A DNA stretch of 64,000 nt from Schlegelella aquatica (GTDB lineage Bacteria; Pseudomonadota; Gammaproteobacteria; Burkholderiales; Burkholderiaceae_C): positions 1,116,001-1,180,000 of the forward strand of contig NZ_CP110257.1 of NCBI RefSeq assembly GCF_026013905.1, in the 5' to 3' direction. Numbering within the stretch: the stretch's first letter is position 1; the number at the start of each line of letters is the position of its first letter. A model generated the notes under the pieces. It was not told the origin of the DNA and searched no databases. It saw only the letters and a list, made by a program, of their open reading frames with translations. The position numbers and the translations under genes were made by a program. Below are positions 1 through 9,256 of this stretch, one piece after another.

Positions 1-1963
1 CTTCGCTCACCCCGAACTTCATCTTGCGCGGTGCGAGATTCGCCACCATGACGGTGAGCTTGCCGACCAGATCCTGCGGCTTGTAGGCCGCCTTGATCCC
101 GCTGAAGACATTGCGCAGGCGTCCCTCGCCGACGTCCAGCGTGAGGCGCAGCAGCTTCTCGGAGCCTTCGACCAGCTGGCAGTCCACGATCTTCGCGATG
201 CGAAGGTCGATCTTGGCGAAGTCCTCGATTGCGATGGTGGGGGCGATCTCCTCTCCGCCGGGCATGGGCGCGGCCGGCGCGGGAGGCTCGAACAGCGCGT
301 CCAGCAGCTTGGGGTCGACTCGCTGCATCAGGTGCTGGTAGGTGCCGATGGCGTGGGCGCCCAGCGGGCGATCGACGTCCGCGAAGGTCAGCGGCTCGAT
401 CTGCAGGAAGCCTTCGACCCGGGCGGCGACGGCCGGCAGCACGGGCTTGAGGTAGATGGTGAGCAGGCGGAACGCCTCGATGCACACCGAGCAGACCTGG
501 TGCAGGCGCTCGTCCTCGCCCTGCTGCTTGGCCAGCTCCCACGGCTTGTTCTGGTCCACGTACTCGTTGACGCGGTCGGCCAGCAGCATGATCTCGCGCA
601 GCACTTTGCCGAACTCGCGCTCCTCGTAGAGCCGCTGCACCTCCTGCCGCGCGGCGCGCAGGCCGTCGAGCAGTTGGCGGCCGTCGCCGGCAAGCCGCTC
701 CGTCAGCCGGCCGCCGAAGCGCTTGGCGATGAAGCCGGCCGCGCGGCTGGCGATGTTGACGTACTTGCCCACGAGGTCGCTGTTGACGCGGGCGACGAAA
801 TCCTCCGGGTTGAAGTCGACGTCCTCGACCTTGGCGTTGAGCTTGGCCGCGATGTAGTAGCGCAGCCACTCGGCGTTCATGCCGAGCGAGAGGTACTTGA
901 GCGGGTCGATGCCGGTGCCGCGGCTCTTGCTCATCTTCTCGCCGCTCACCGTGATGAACCCGTGCACGAAGACGTTGGTGGGTGTCTTGCGGCCCGAGAA
1001 GTGCAGCATCGCGGGCCAGAACAGCGTGTGGAAGTAGGTGATGTCCTTGCCGATGAAGTGGTACTGCTCGACCTCGGGGTCGGCGATGAACTCCTCGAAC
1101 GAGCGCACCTCGCCGTACTTGGCCTTGGGGCCGCCCTTGTCGAAGTAGTTCTTGAGCGAGGCCAGGTAGCCGATGGGCGCGTCCAGCCAGACGTAGAAGT
1201 ACTTGCCGGGCGCGTCCGGGATCTCGATGCCGAAGTACGGGGCATCGCGGGAGATGTCCCAGTCGGCCAGCCCGCCGTGGCCGTGCTCGTCGATCGCGAA
1301 CCATTCCTTGATCTTGTTGGCCACCTCGGGCTGTAGCTTGCCGTCCTGCGTCCATTGCTGCAGGAAGTCCAGGCAGCGCTGCGAGGAAAGCTGGAAGAAG
1401 TAGTGCTCGCTCGACTTCATCACCGGCGTGGCGCCGGTGAGGGTCGAGTAGGGGTTCTTCAACTCGGTGGGCGAGTACACCGCACCGCAGACTTCGCAGG
1501 AGTCGCCGTACTGGTCCTTCGCACCGCACTTGGGGCACTCGCCCTTGATGTAGCGGTCCGGCAGGAACATCTGCTTGACCGGGTCGAAGAACTGCTCGAT
1601 GTGGCGCGTGTAGATGAGCCCGTTCTTGCGCAACGCCAGGTAGATGCTGCGTGCCAGCTCGGTGTTCTCGGGGCTGTCGGTGGAGTGCCAGTTGTCGAAG
1701 CTGATGTGGAAGCCTTCGAGGTACTGCTTGCGCCCGGCGGCGATGGAGGCGACGAACTCCTGCGGCGTCTTGCCCGCCTTCTCGGCGGCGATCATGATCG
1801 GTGCGCCGTGCGCGTCGTCGGCCCCGACGAAGTGCACCTCGTGGCCCTGCATGCGCTGGAAACGCACCCAGATGTCGGCCTGGATGTACTCCATGATGTG
1901 GCCGATGTGGAAGTGCCCGTTGGCATAGGGCAGGGCGGTCGTGACGAAGAGCTTGCGGGGCAT
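1..1963 (-). CDS. metG: Methionyl-tRNA synthetase (3' end cut by window edge)
   Basis: Charges tRNA-Met with methionine in the cytoplasm. Reading the reverse strand, the protein starts [16 protein letters not shown], with the class I HIGH motif at residues 19-22 and KMSKS at about 343-347. A four-cysteine zinc knuckle (CPKCG and CEVCG) lies between them, typical of the E. coli-like MetG. About 654 residues are visible, and the part next to the window edge matches the C-terminal tRNA-binding (EMAP/Trbp111-like) domain ([15 protein letters not shown]), so only a short end is missing. The start is the ATG preceding the conserved N-terminus. It is divergent from apbC, an arrangement usual in Burkholderiales. 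Confidence 0.97.
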   Translation of the reverse strand, partial: MPRKLFVTTALPYANGHFHIGHIMEYIQADIWVRFQRMQGHEVHFVGADDAHGAPIMIAAEKAGKTPQEFVASIAAGRKQYLEGFHISFDNWHSTDSPENTELARSIYLALRKNGLIYTRHIEQFFDPVKQMFLPDRYIKGECPKCGAKDQYGDSCEVCGAVYSPTELKNPYSTLTGATPVMKSSEHYFFQLSSQRCLDFLQQWTQDGKLQPEVANKIKEWFAIDEHGHGGLADWDISRDAPYFGIEIPDAPGKYFYVWLDAPIGYLASLKNYFDKGGPKAKYGEVRSFEEFIADPEVEQYHFIGKDITYFHTLFWPAMLHFSGRKTPTNVFVHGFITVSGEKMSKSRGTGIDPLKYLSLGMNAEWLRYYIAAKLNAKVEDVDFNPEDFVARVNSDLVGKYVNIASRAAGFIAKRFGGRLTERLAGDGRQLLDGLRAARQEVQRLYEEREFGKVLREIMLLADRVNEYVDQNKPWELAKQQGEDERLHQVCSVCIEAFRLLTIYLKPVLPAVAARVEGFLQIEPLTFADVDRPLGAHAIGTYQHLMQRVDPKLLDALFEPPAPAAPMPGGEEIAPTIAIEDFAKIDLRIAKIVDCQLVEGSEKLLRLTLDVGEGRLRNVFSGIKAAYKPQDLVGKLTVMVANLAPRKMKFGVSE

Positions 1964-2239
1964 GTTCGGGTACCTCTCGAGGAAACGCCGGGCCCTCGGC
2001 TGTCGCAGGCCCTCGACGGGGAGGACAGGGGGTGCGGCGCTGCGGCCCGTCCCCGGCGCCTGCCGGGCGCCGGTCAGGGAAAACCCAGATTCTAGGGACG
2101 CCAGCGCAGCGTGCGCGTCTCTTGCTGGGAATATCGCTGCCCGCAGGCCCGCGCCGCTGCGCGCTGGCACCTGGCAACAGGGTTTGATGCAGCCTGCTAG
2201 ACTGGCCTGTCAAGTCCGATTCGAACAAGCACTGACCCG
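1964..2239. other. Divergent metG/apbC intergenic region
   Basis: A 276-bp spacer that must hold both divergent promoters. I see no convincing -35/-10 pair, no sigma-54 element (a TGGCAC at 2165 lacks the GC at the -12 position) and no small gene. Confidence 0.5.
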
Positions 2240-3331
2240 ATGGCTGTGACCGAACAGGCCCTGCTCGACGCGCTGCGCGGCGTCGTCGACCCCAACACCA
2301 GCAAGGACTACGTCTCGACGAAGGCCTTGCGCAACCTGCGCGTCGAAGGCGGTGACGTGTCGTTCGACGTGGAACTCGGCTATCCCGCCAAGAGCCAGGT
2401 CGCGGCGCTGCGCAAAGCCCTCATCGCGGCGGCGCGCAGTGTGCCAGGCGTCGAGAACGTGAGCGTGCAGATCGCCACCCGCATCATCGCGCATGCGGTG
2501 CAGCGGGGCGTGCAGCTGCTGCCGAACGTGAAGAACATCATCGCGGTGGCCTCCGGCAAAGGCGGCGTGGGCAAGAGCACGACCGCCGTGAACCTGGCGC
2601 TCGCGCTGGCCGCCGAGGGCGCCCGGGTGGGGATTCTCGATGCCGACATCTACGGGCCGAGCCAGCCCATGATGATGGGGATCGACGCACGCCCGGAAAG
2701 CGCCGACGGCCAGACGATGGAGCCGCTGGAGAACTACGGGGTCCAGGTGATGTCGATCGGTTTCCTGATCGAGCCCGACAACCCGATGATCTGGCGCGGG
2801 CCGATGGCCACGCAGGCGCTGGACCAGCTGCTGCGGCAGACCAACTGGCGCGATGTGGACTACCTCATCGTCGACATGCCCCCCGGCACGGGCGACATCC
2901 AGCTCACGCTGAGCCAGCGCGTGCCGCTCACGGGGGCGGTCATCGTGACCACCCCGCAGGACATCGCGCTGCTCGACGCGCGCAAGGGCCTCAAGATGTT
3001 CGAGAAGGTGGGCGTGCCCATCCTGGGCGTGGTGGAGAACATGGCGGTGCACGTGTGCTCGAAGTGCGGTCATGCCGAGCACATCTTCGGGGCCGAGGGC
3101 GGCAAGCGGATGGCCGCCGAGTACGGGGTCGACTACCTCGGGGCTTTGCCGCTGAACCTCTCGATCCGTGAACAGACGGACTCGGGGCGTCCGACGGTCG
3201 TGAGCGAGCCGGACGGCGAGATCGCGGCCCTCTACAAGGAGGTCGCGCGCAAGGTGGCAGTGAAGGTCGCGGAGCGGGCGAAGGACTACTCGGCCAAGTT
3301 CCCGACCATCACCATTTCCAAAGGCACCTGA
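2240..3331 (+). CDS. apbC: Iron-sulfur cluster carrier ATPase ApbC/Mrp
   Basis: A 363-residue Mrp/NBP35-family P-loop ATPase that binds and transfers [4Fe-4S] clusters to apoproteins. An N-terminal DUF59/MIP18-like region (about 1-85) is followed by the deviant Walker A SGKGGVGKST (about 105-114) and a C-terminal CSKC motif that bridges the cluster in the dimer. Length and order are standard for the family. It sits 11 bp upstream of DUF3305 and may be co-transcribed with the DUF3305/DUF3306/polyferredoxin set, which would fit a cluster-loading role for that Fe-S-rich locus. That link is inferred. The ribosome binding site is weak. Confidence 0.96.
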   Translation: MAVTEQALLDALRGVVDPNTSKDYVSTKALRNLRVEGGDVSFDVELGYPAKSQVAALRKALIAAARSVPGVENVSVQIATRIIAHAVQRGVQLLPNVKNIIAVASGKGGVGKSTTAVNLALALAAEGARVGILDADIYGPSQPMMMGIDARPESADGQTMEPLENYGVQVMSIGFLIEPDNPMIWRGPMATQALDQLLRQTNWRDVDYLIVDMPPGTGDIQLTLSQRVPLTGAVIVTTPQDIALLDARKGLKMFEKVGVPILGVVENMAVHVCSKCGHAEHIFGAEGGKRMAAEYGVDYLGALPLNLSIREQTDSGRPTVVSEPDGEIAALYKEVARKVAVKVAERAKDYSAKFPTITISKGT

Positions 3332-3342
3332 AGGGGGCGTCG

Positions 3343-3828
3343 ATGGAGCGGCCGTCCGTCCAAGTGGCCGTGGTGCTGGAGCGCGAGGCGCGGCCGAACG
3401 CCTGGGAAGACTGGCGCTTCCGCATCGTCGAGGTGGTCGAGCAGCAGGAAGCCTTCGGCACCGAACCGAGGTTGTTGTTCGACGACGACAAGTGCTCGCG
3501 CTGGATGTTCCCGGCTCATACGGTGGAACTTTTCCGCGACGAGGGCGAGGGGTACTACCTCAATCTCACTTCGGGCCAGCCGGTGTGGTTCGTGATGTGG
3601 CGCGTCGATGAGGCAGACCCCTCGCGCGCTGCCGTCGAGGCGATCACGCTGTCGTACAACGAGGCCGGACGCTGGCTGGACGCCCAGGAGCGGGTGGACA
3701 ACGTGCCGCTCCAGCCGCACCTCGTGGCTTGGCTCGAGGCGTACACGGCGCAGCACTACAAGCCCGAGCCCAAGCGCCGGCAGCGCCCGGCGTCGTTCCT
3801 GTCGCCCGATGAGAGGGGACGCCGGTGA
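3343..3828 (+). CDS. DUF3305 domain protein
   Basis: A 161-residue soluble protein that I recognise as the DUF3305 family, which occurs almost always beside DUF3306, a multi-cluster ferredoxin, a TorD-like chaperone and a formate dehydrogenase. It opens with QVAVVLEREARPNAW and ends in a basic tail. It has no signal peptide, membrane segment or cofactor motif, so it is probably cytoplasmic. An AAGGGGG stretch precedes the ATG, and the 3' end overlaps the next start by 4 bp (GTGA), indicating translational coupling. The biochemical function is unknown; an assembly or maturation role for FDH is inferred from context. Confidence 0.85.
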   Translation: MERPSVQVAVVLEREARPNAWEDWRFRIVEVVEQQEAFGTEPRLLFDDDKCSRWMFPAHTVELFRDEGEGYYLNLTSGQPVWFVMWRVDEADPSRAAVEAITLSYNEAGRWLDAQERVDNVPLQPHLVAWLEAYTAQHYKPEPKRRQRPASFLSPDERGRR

Positions 3829-4517
3829 CGGCCGAGGAGAACTTCTTCAGCCGCTGGGCCCGCCGCAAGGCGCAGGTCGCGCGCGGCGAGGCGCCGCCCG
3901 AACCGCAGGCTCCGGCCGAGGCCGGGCCCCCACCGCAAGGGCCGAGCGCCCCGGCGGACGCGACGGCGCCGGCGGCACCCGGGCCCACGCCCGCGCCCAC
4001 GCCTGGGGGCGCACCCGTCTGTGCGCCCGGGGCGGCCGAAGAGCCGCCTCCCACGATGGAAGACGTCGAACGCTTGACGCCCACCTCGGACTACTCGCGC
4101 TTCGCGCGCGAGGATGTGGACGAGGACGTGCGCCGGGCGGCCTTCCGCAAGCTCTTCAGCGATCCGCATTTCAACCGGATGGACGGGCTGGACGTGTACA
4201 TCGACGACTACTCCAAGCCCAACCCCATTCCCCCCGCCATGCTGCGCAAGATGGTGCAGTCGCGGCTGCTCGGCCTGTTCCGCGACGAGGACGGGACGGG
4301 CCAGGCCGGCGCGGGCGCCGAAAAGCCCTTGCCCCCTGCGGGAAGCGCGGATGGCGCCGTCGGGCAGGACGTGCCACAGTCCGGGGTGGCGTCTCCCACA
4401 CTGCCCGGTGACGCCCCGGGCCTTGCAGTACCCCACGATGAAGACGCTGCTGTGCAATTGCAACCGGACGATGCCGCTCGACGGCCAGGCACTGAGCCGG
4501 GCCCTGGGGTCGGATGA
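3825..4517 (+). CDS. DUF3306 domain protein
   Basis: A 230-residue protein with GTG start, coupled to DUF3305. The N-terminus ENFFSRWARRK is characteristic of DUF3306. A long Pro/Ala-rich, probably disordered linker (about 25-75) leads to the conserved segment with LTPTSDYSRF and HFNRMDGLDVYIDDY. No signal peptide or cysteine ligands. The last 80 bp overlap, in another frame, the start of the polyferredoxin gene, so the final residues (Pro/Gly-rich) may be lightly constrained. Function is unknown; conserved neighbours point to FDH maturation or electron-transfer assembly. Confidence 0.82.
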   Translation: MTAEENFFSRWARRKAQVARGEAPPEPQAPAEAGPPPQGPSAPADATAPAAPGPTPAPTPGGAPVCAPGAAEEPPPTMEDVERLTPTSDYSRFAREDVDEDVRRAAFRKLFSDPHFNRMDGLDVYIDDYSKPNPIPPAMLRKMVQSRLLGLFRDEDGTGQAGAGAEKPLPPAGSADGAVGQDVPQSGVASPTLPGDAPGLAVPHDEDAAVQLQPDDAARRPGTEPGPGVG

Positions 4518-6564
4518 GGCGACCGTCCACACGACGCTGTGCCGTCGCGAGGCCCCGGCCTTCCAGCACGCGGCCCGCTCGGGCGACGACCTGCTCGTCG
4601 CCTGCACGCAGGAAAGCCGCCTCTTTCTCGAACTGAACGACGCCACCGAAGGGGCCGCCCCCGTCACCGAGCGGCCCATCCGCTTCGTGAACATTCGCGA
4701 GACGGGTGGGTGGTCGAAGGACGCTGCCGCTGCGACACCCAAGATCGCGGCGCTGTTGGCTGCGGCCCAGCTGCCCGACCCCGAGCCGGTGCCCACGGTG
4801 AGCTATCGCAGCGTGGGGCGCTGCCTGGTGATCGGCCCCGCCGAGGCGGCCGAGGGGGCGGCCGATCTGCTGGCCGACAAGCTGGACGTGACCCTGCTGG
4901 TCGAAGGCCGTGGAGGCGGCTTGCCTCAGCGGCGCGAACGCGCCGTCCATGCGGGCCGGCTGCTGCGCTTGACCGGCTGGCTGGGCGCCTTCGAGGCCAC
5001 GTGGGAGAGCGGCAACCCCATCGACCTCGACCTGTGCACGCGTTGCAACGCCTGCATCGAGGCTTGCCCGGAGGGCGCGATCGACTTCAGCTACCAGATC
5101 GACCTCGAGGCCTGCCGCTCCCATCGGGACTGCGTGAGGGTGTGCGAGGCGGCCGGCGCGATCGACTTCCAGCGCGAGGCTCAGACCGTCACAGAGGCAT
5201 TCGATCTCGTGCTCGACCTGGGCGCGCAGGCGCGGTTCACGATGCACCAGCCGCCGCAGGGGTACTTCCACGTCGGCGGGGACTCTTCCAAGCTGTTGCA
5301 GGCGGTGGTGCAGCTGCGCGAGCTGATCGGCGAGTTCGAGAAGCCGAAGTTCTTCCAGTACAAGCAAAAGCTCTGCGCGCACAGCCGCAACGAGAAGGTC
5401 GGATGCGACGCCTGCATCGAGGTGTGCTCGGCTCGGGCCATTGAGTCGCAGGCTGCGACGACCGGCGGCATACGCGTGGAGCCGCATTTGTGCGTGGGCT
5501 GCGGGGCGTGCACGACGGTGTGCCCGAGTGGCGCTCTGGGGTATGCCTACCCGAACACGGTGGACCAGGGCCGGCGGCTGCGCACCTTGCTCTCCACGTA
5601 TGCGAAGGCCGGCGGGGCGGCGCAGGCGCCTGCGGCGCTGCTGATCCACAGCGAGAAGTCCGGTGCCCGCGTCATCGAGGACTTGGGGCGCGCAGCTCGA
5701 ACGGACGCGGCCATCCGCGGCGTGCCGGCTCGAGTGTTGCCGGTGGCGGCGTGGCACACGGCGAGCATTGGTTTGGACCTCTGGCTCGCGGCGATCGCCT
5801 ACGGCGCGTCGGACGTTTGGGTCCTGCTCACGCAGGAGGAGGCGCCCGAGTACCACGAGGCGCTGGCCCAGCAGGCGGCGGTGGCGAACGCCATCCTCGA
5901 AGGACTGGGATACGGTGGGGAGCGCGTGCGGCTCTTGCGGGCGCGCGACGCGCGGGATTTGGCCGCCCTCGACGCCGAGCTGCACCGCCCCGCTCGCGCG
6001 GCGGTGCGGCAGGCCGCGGGTTTTGCAACGCAGTCCGACAAGCGCTCGACGCTGGAGTTGGCCATCGATCACCTGGTGGCGCACGCTGCGAGTGTGCCGG
6101 AAGCGATTGCGCTGCCGGCCGCCGGGACGCCTTTCGGTGCAGTGCGGGTGGACACCGAACGGTGCACGCTGTGTCTGAGCTGCGTGGGCGCGTGCCCCGA
6201 GTCGGCCTTGGCCGACAACCCCGAGCGGCCGCAGCTGCGCTTCATCGAGAAGAACTGCGTGCAGTGCGGGCTGTGCGAGGCCACATGCCCCGAGCAGGCC
6301 ATCACGCTCCAGCCGCGCCTGTGGCTCGCCGATGGGGGCAAGGCCCGCAAGCTGCCCCGCGTGCTGCACGAGGTGGAACCGTACCGCTGCGTGCGTTGCG
6401 GCAAGCCCTTCGGCACGCTGAAGGCCGTCGAGGTCATGATCGGCAAGCTTGCGGGGCACGCGGCCTTCCAGGGCGCGGCGCTGGAGCGGCTCAGGATGTG
6501 CGGCGATTGCCGCGTCGTGGACATCTACACCAACCCGAACGAAGTCAGGATCACCGACCTATGA
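4438..6564 (+). CDS. Multi-cluster 4Fe-4S protein (polyferredoxin) of FDH accessory locus
   Basis: A 708-residue cytoplasmic iron-sulfur protein. It begins MKTLLCNCNRTM and carries at least six ferredoxin-type cysteine clusters: CTRCNACIEACP, CRSHRDCVRVC, CDACIEVC, CVGCGACTTVCP, CTLCLSCVGACP and CVQCGLCEATCP. A C-terminal CVRCG...CGDC pair follows. Proteins of this type accompany DUF3305/DUF3306 and TorD near formate dehydrogenases in Beta- and Alphaproteobacteria; an electron relay or cluster donor for FDH maturation is inferred. I chose the ATG at 4438 because the family starts with the CNCNRTM motif; the frame stays open further upstream, inside DUF3306. The stop overlaps the next start (ATGA). 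Confidence 0.88.
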   Translation: MKTLLCNCNRTMPLDGQALSRALGSDEATVHTTLCRREAPAFQHAARSGDDLLVACTQESRLFLELNDATEGAAPVTERPIRFVNIRETGGWSKDAAAATPKIAALLAAAQLPDPEPVPTVSYRSVGRCLVIGPAEAAEGAADLLADKLDVTLLVEGRGGGLPQRRERAVHAGRLLRLTGWLGAFEATWESGNPIDLDLCTRCNACIEACPEGAIDFSYQIDLEACRSHRDCVRVCEAAGAIDFQREAQTVTEAFDLVLDLGAQARFTMHQPPQGYFHVGGDSSKLLQAVVQLRELIGEFEKPKFFQYKQKLCAHSRNEKVGCDACIEVCSARAIESQAATTGGIRVEPHLCVGCGACTTVCPSGALGYAYPNTVDQGRRLRTLLSTYAKAGGAAQAPAALLIHSEKSGARVIEDLGRAARTDAAIRGVPARVLPVAAWHTASIGLDLWLAAIAYGASDVWVLLTQEEAPEYHEALAQQAAVANAILEGLGYGGERVRLLRARDARDLAALDAELHRPARAAVRQAAGFATQSDKRSTLELAIDHLVAHAASVPEAIALPAAGTPFGAVRVDTERCTLCLSCVGACPESALADNPERPQLRFIEKNCVQCGLCEATCPEQAITLQPRLWLADGGKARKLPRVLHEVEPYRCVRCGKPFGTLKAVEVMIGKLAGHAAFQGAALERLRMCGDCRVVDIYTNPNEVRITDL

Positions 6565-7193
6565 GCGCCGGCGCCGTTCAACCTCTCACGTTTTCCGCCT
6601 CGGACGGCAGCGAGGAACTGGCGCGCGCCGAGTTGTACGGACTGCTCGCTCGGCTGTACCTGGCGCCTCCCGACGAAGCGCTGCTCGCCCAGTTCGAGGT
6701 CGCGGTGACGCAGGCGCCGCAGGAAGGGGCCTTCCTCGAGCGGCCCTGGGAGACGCTGGTGGCGGCGATGCGTGAGACGACGCCCGAAGCCGCGGCCGAG
6801 GAGTACGACGCGCTCTTTCAGGGGCTGGGCAAGCCCGAGGTGCTGTTGTACGGCTCCTACTACCTGGCGGGGTTCCTGAACGAGCGGCCGCTCGCGGTGC
6901 TGCGCAGCGACTTGGCCCGACTCGGGCTGGAACGCGATGCCGCGGCCTCGGAGACCGAGGACCACGTCGCCTGCGTGTTCGAGGTGATGCGCTACCTCAT
7001 CGCCGGCGACGACGTGGAGGTGTGCAACCTCGAGCAGCAGCGCCGTTTCTTCCGTGCCCATGTGCAGCCGTGGGTCGAGCGCATGTGCGAAACGCTCGCG
7101 GCGCACCCGGCCGCCCGGCTTTACCGGGCGGTGGCGCTTTTCACGCAGGCCTTCGTGCAGGTCGAGACGCAGGCCTTCGACATGATCGAGTGA
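6561..7193 (+). CDS. TorD/DmsD-family molybdoenzyme chaperone
   Basis: A 210-residue all-helical chaperone of the TorD/NarJ superfamily. Such proteins bind Tat signal peptides and apo-molybdoenzymes before cofactor insertion. Diagnostic stretches are ARAELYGLLARLYLAPPD near the N-terminus, EEYDALFQGLGKPEVLLYGS and YYLAGFLNERPL in the middle, and the acidic SETEDHVACVFEVMRYLI helix. The start ATG overlaps the stop of the polyferredoxin gene, so the two are translated together. The likely client is the Tat-exported FDH catalytic subunit at 11458-14427; a second client cannot be excluded, since NarG has its own NarJ in this window. Confidence 0.9.
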   Translation: MSAGAVQPLTFSASDGSEELARAELYGLLARLYLAPPDEALLAQFEVAVTQAPQEGAFLERPWETLVAAMRETTPEAAAEEYDALFQGLGKPEVLLYGSYYLAGFLNERPLAVLRSDLARLGLERDAAASETEDHVACVFEVMRYLIAGDDVEVCNLEQQRRFFRAHVQPWVERMCETLAAHPAARLYRAVALFTQAFVQVETQAFDMIE

Positions 7194-7225
7194 CGCCAGG
7201 GCGCGCCCCCGCCCCCGCGGGCAGC

Positions 7226-9256
7226 TCACCCGGCGGGCGCGAGTGCCCCCGGCGCTCCATCGCCGGGCAGCAGCACCGTGAACCGCGCACCGTGCGGGCT
7301 CGCGTTGTCGGCGCGGATGTCCCCGCCATAACGCTCCACGATGCTGCGGCTGATCCATAAGCCCAGTCCCGTGCCGTCCTTCTTGCGGGTGACGAAAGGC
7401 TGGAACAGTTCGGCGCGCAACTCCTCGCTCAGGCCGGGCCCGGTGTCCTCCACCTCGATCGCGGCGCCTCGGGAGTCCCACGCACGGGTGCGCAGCGTCA
7501 GACGCCCACCCTCGGGCATGGCCTGCACGGCGTTGACGAGCAGGTTGATCAGCACCTGCTGCAACTCCTGGCGGTTGATCGCCACCGGGCGCGGCGAGCC
7601 GAACTCGCGGTGCACCTCGATGCGCGTTTTGGCGAGCAGGTGGTTGACCAGCACCAGGCTCGCCTCGAGGGCCTGCTCCACGTCCACCGGCTCGACGTAA
7701 CCCGCATACTCGCCGGGCCGGGCGAACTGCAACAGCTGCGTGACGATGAGACGCATGCGTTCGACCTGTTCGTCGATCAGCCGCAGCTCCGCGTGCACGC
7801 GCGAGGCCTCGGAGCCGAGCAGCTCGCGCACCAGGTCGAGGTTGCCTTGGATCACGGCGATCGGGTTGTTCACCTCGTGCGCGATGCTCGCCGTGAGCTG
7901 GCCGATGGCCGCGAGCTTCTCGCTGCGCACGAGCTGCTCCTGCGCATGCTGCAAAGAGGCATTGCTCTCCTCCAGGTCGCGCGTGCGCTCGGCCACCTTG
8001 GCATCGAGTTCCTCGGCCCAACGCTGCAGGGCGCGGGTCTTCTCGTCCACCACGTCGAGCAGATGGTCCAGGTGCCCAGCCAGCCGCGCGAGTTCGTCTT
8101 CGTTCGCCAGCCGGCCCACGCGCGCGTCGGCGCGGCCGTGTTCGACCGCCTGCATCGTGGCAGCCATGCGCTCGATGGGCCGGAAGATCGCCCGGGCCCA
8201 GCGCAACGAGACCCAGGCGGCGGCGATCATCACGGTGAAGAAGATTGCGCCGATGCTGGCGAGCGCGCCGTACTTCACCCAGGTGAACGGCCGCTCGAGG
8301 TATCCCACATACAGCATCCCGACGCGTTGCCCGTGGCGGTCGAGCAAGGGCTGGTAGGCCGACACGTACCAGTCGTTGACGACGAAGGCGCGATCGAGCC
8401 AGGTGCTGCCGCGGCCCAGCACCGCATCGCGCACCGCCTGCGAGACGCGGGTGCCGATCGCGCGTTCGCGCCCGAAGAGCCGCACGTTGGTGCTGATGCG
8501 CACGTCGTCGAGGAAGAGGGTGGCCGTGCCCTGGCTGCCGAAGGGCAAGGAGCCTTCGGGATACACGATCTCGTTGAGGTGGTCGATGAAGGCGAGGTTG
8601 CGGTTGAGCAGCACGCCGCCGCGCAGGTAGCCCACCCGGCGGCCGTCGGCCCCGTGGACCGGGGCCACGGCCAGGATCACCAGTGCGCGGTCTTCCTCGC
8701 GGCGGTCGGTGGGCGCCGCGTTGGGGGTGGGCACGAGGGTGATGCCCAGGCGCGGCAACAGCGAGGGGGCCAGCTCTGCGAGCGCCTCACGGTCGAGCCG
8801 CTCCACGCTGGCCGTCGGGCCGAGCGTGCCGGACGGCACCGCGACCGGCCGCACGCCCGGCTTGCCGTCGCCGGCGATCCAGCGGCCATCGGGGGCCACG
8901 AGGTTGAGGAACTCGAGCGAGGCGCGACGTTTGCCTTCGTCCAGCAGGGCCGTGAGCTCGGGGCCGCCGCCGCGTTGCAGCGCCACGTGCAGGCGGTGGG
9001 ACTGCGCGACCGCCTCGGTGCCGCTGGCCACCTCTGCGAGCACGCGCTCGAAGTAGCCCTGGGCGACCGCGAGGTCGCTGCGCACTTTCATGATGAGCAG
9101 CCGGTCGATCGCTTCGTTGCCCCACAGGAGCAGCAGCAGGCCCAGGAGCGGCAGCACGCCGGCCAGCGGCAGCAGCACCAGCGCCAGCAGCTTCTGACGG
9201 ATCGACAAGCGGCGCAGCCTCGCGCCTGCTCGTGGCGGCCATGCCCCGGCGCTCAT
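7226..9256 (-). CDS. Cache-domain sensor histidine kinase
   Basis: A 676-residue membrane kinase. A first membrane helix (about 24-47) and a second (about 310-330) bracket a roughly 260-residue periplasmic Cache-type sensor ending DWYVSAYQPLLDRHGQRVG. Then come HAMP, a coiled coil, the H-box ASIAHEVNNPIAVIQGN, the N-box LINLLVNAVQAMPEGG, and G-boxes VEDTGPGLS and GTGLGLWISRS. All catalytic motifs look intact. The chosen start overlaps the regulator's stop by 4 bp, so the pair is co-translated. It faces the FDH accessory genes and lies beside the FDH operon; a role in sensing formate or a related carboxylate is inference only. Confidence 0.92.
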   Translation of the reverse strand: MSAGAWPPRAGARLRRLSIRQKLLALVLLPLAGVLPLLGLLLLLWGNEAIDRLLIMKVRSDLAVAQGYFERVLAEVASGTEAVAQSHRLHVALQRGGGPELTALLDEGKRRASLEFLNLVAPDGRWIAGDGKPGVRPVAVPSGTLGPTASVERLDREALAELAPSLLPRLGITLVPTPNAAPTDRREEDRALVILAVAPVHGADGRRVGYLRGGVLLNRNLAFIDHLNEIVYPEGSLPFGSQGTATLFLDDVRISTNVRLFGRERAIGTRVSQAVRDAVLGRGSTWLDRAFVVNDWYVSAYQPLLDRHGQRVGMLYVGYLERPFTWVKYGALASIGAIFFTVMIAAAWVSLRWARAIFRPIERMAATMQAVEHGRADARVGRLANEDELARLAGHLDHLLDVVDEKTRALQRWAEELDAKVAERTRDLEESNASLQHAQEQLVRSEKLAAIGQLTASIAHEVNNPIAVIQGNLDLVRELLGSEASRVHAELRLIDEQVERMRLIVTQLLQFARPGEYAGYVEPVDVEQALEASLVLVNHLLAKTRIEVHREFGSPRPVAINRQELQQVLINLLVNAVQAMPEGGRLTLRTRAWDSRGAAIEVEDTGPGLSEELRAELFQPFVTRKKDGTGLGLWISRSIVERYGGDIRADNASPHGARFTVLLPGDGAPGALAPAG

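Noticed and set aside
4171..6459. A 762-codon reverse-strand open frame opposite the polyferredoxin
   Set aside because: The forward frame has six cysteine clusters; the reverse frame has no domain and a shadow-type composition.
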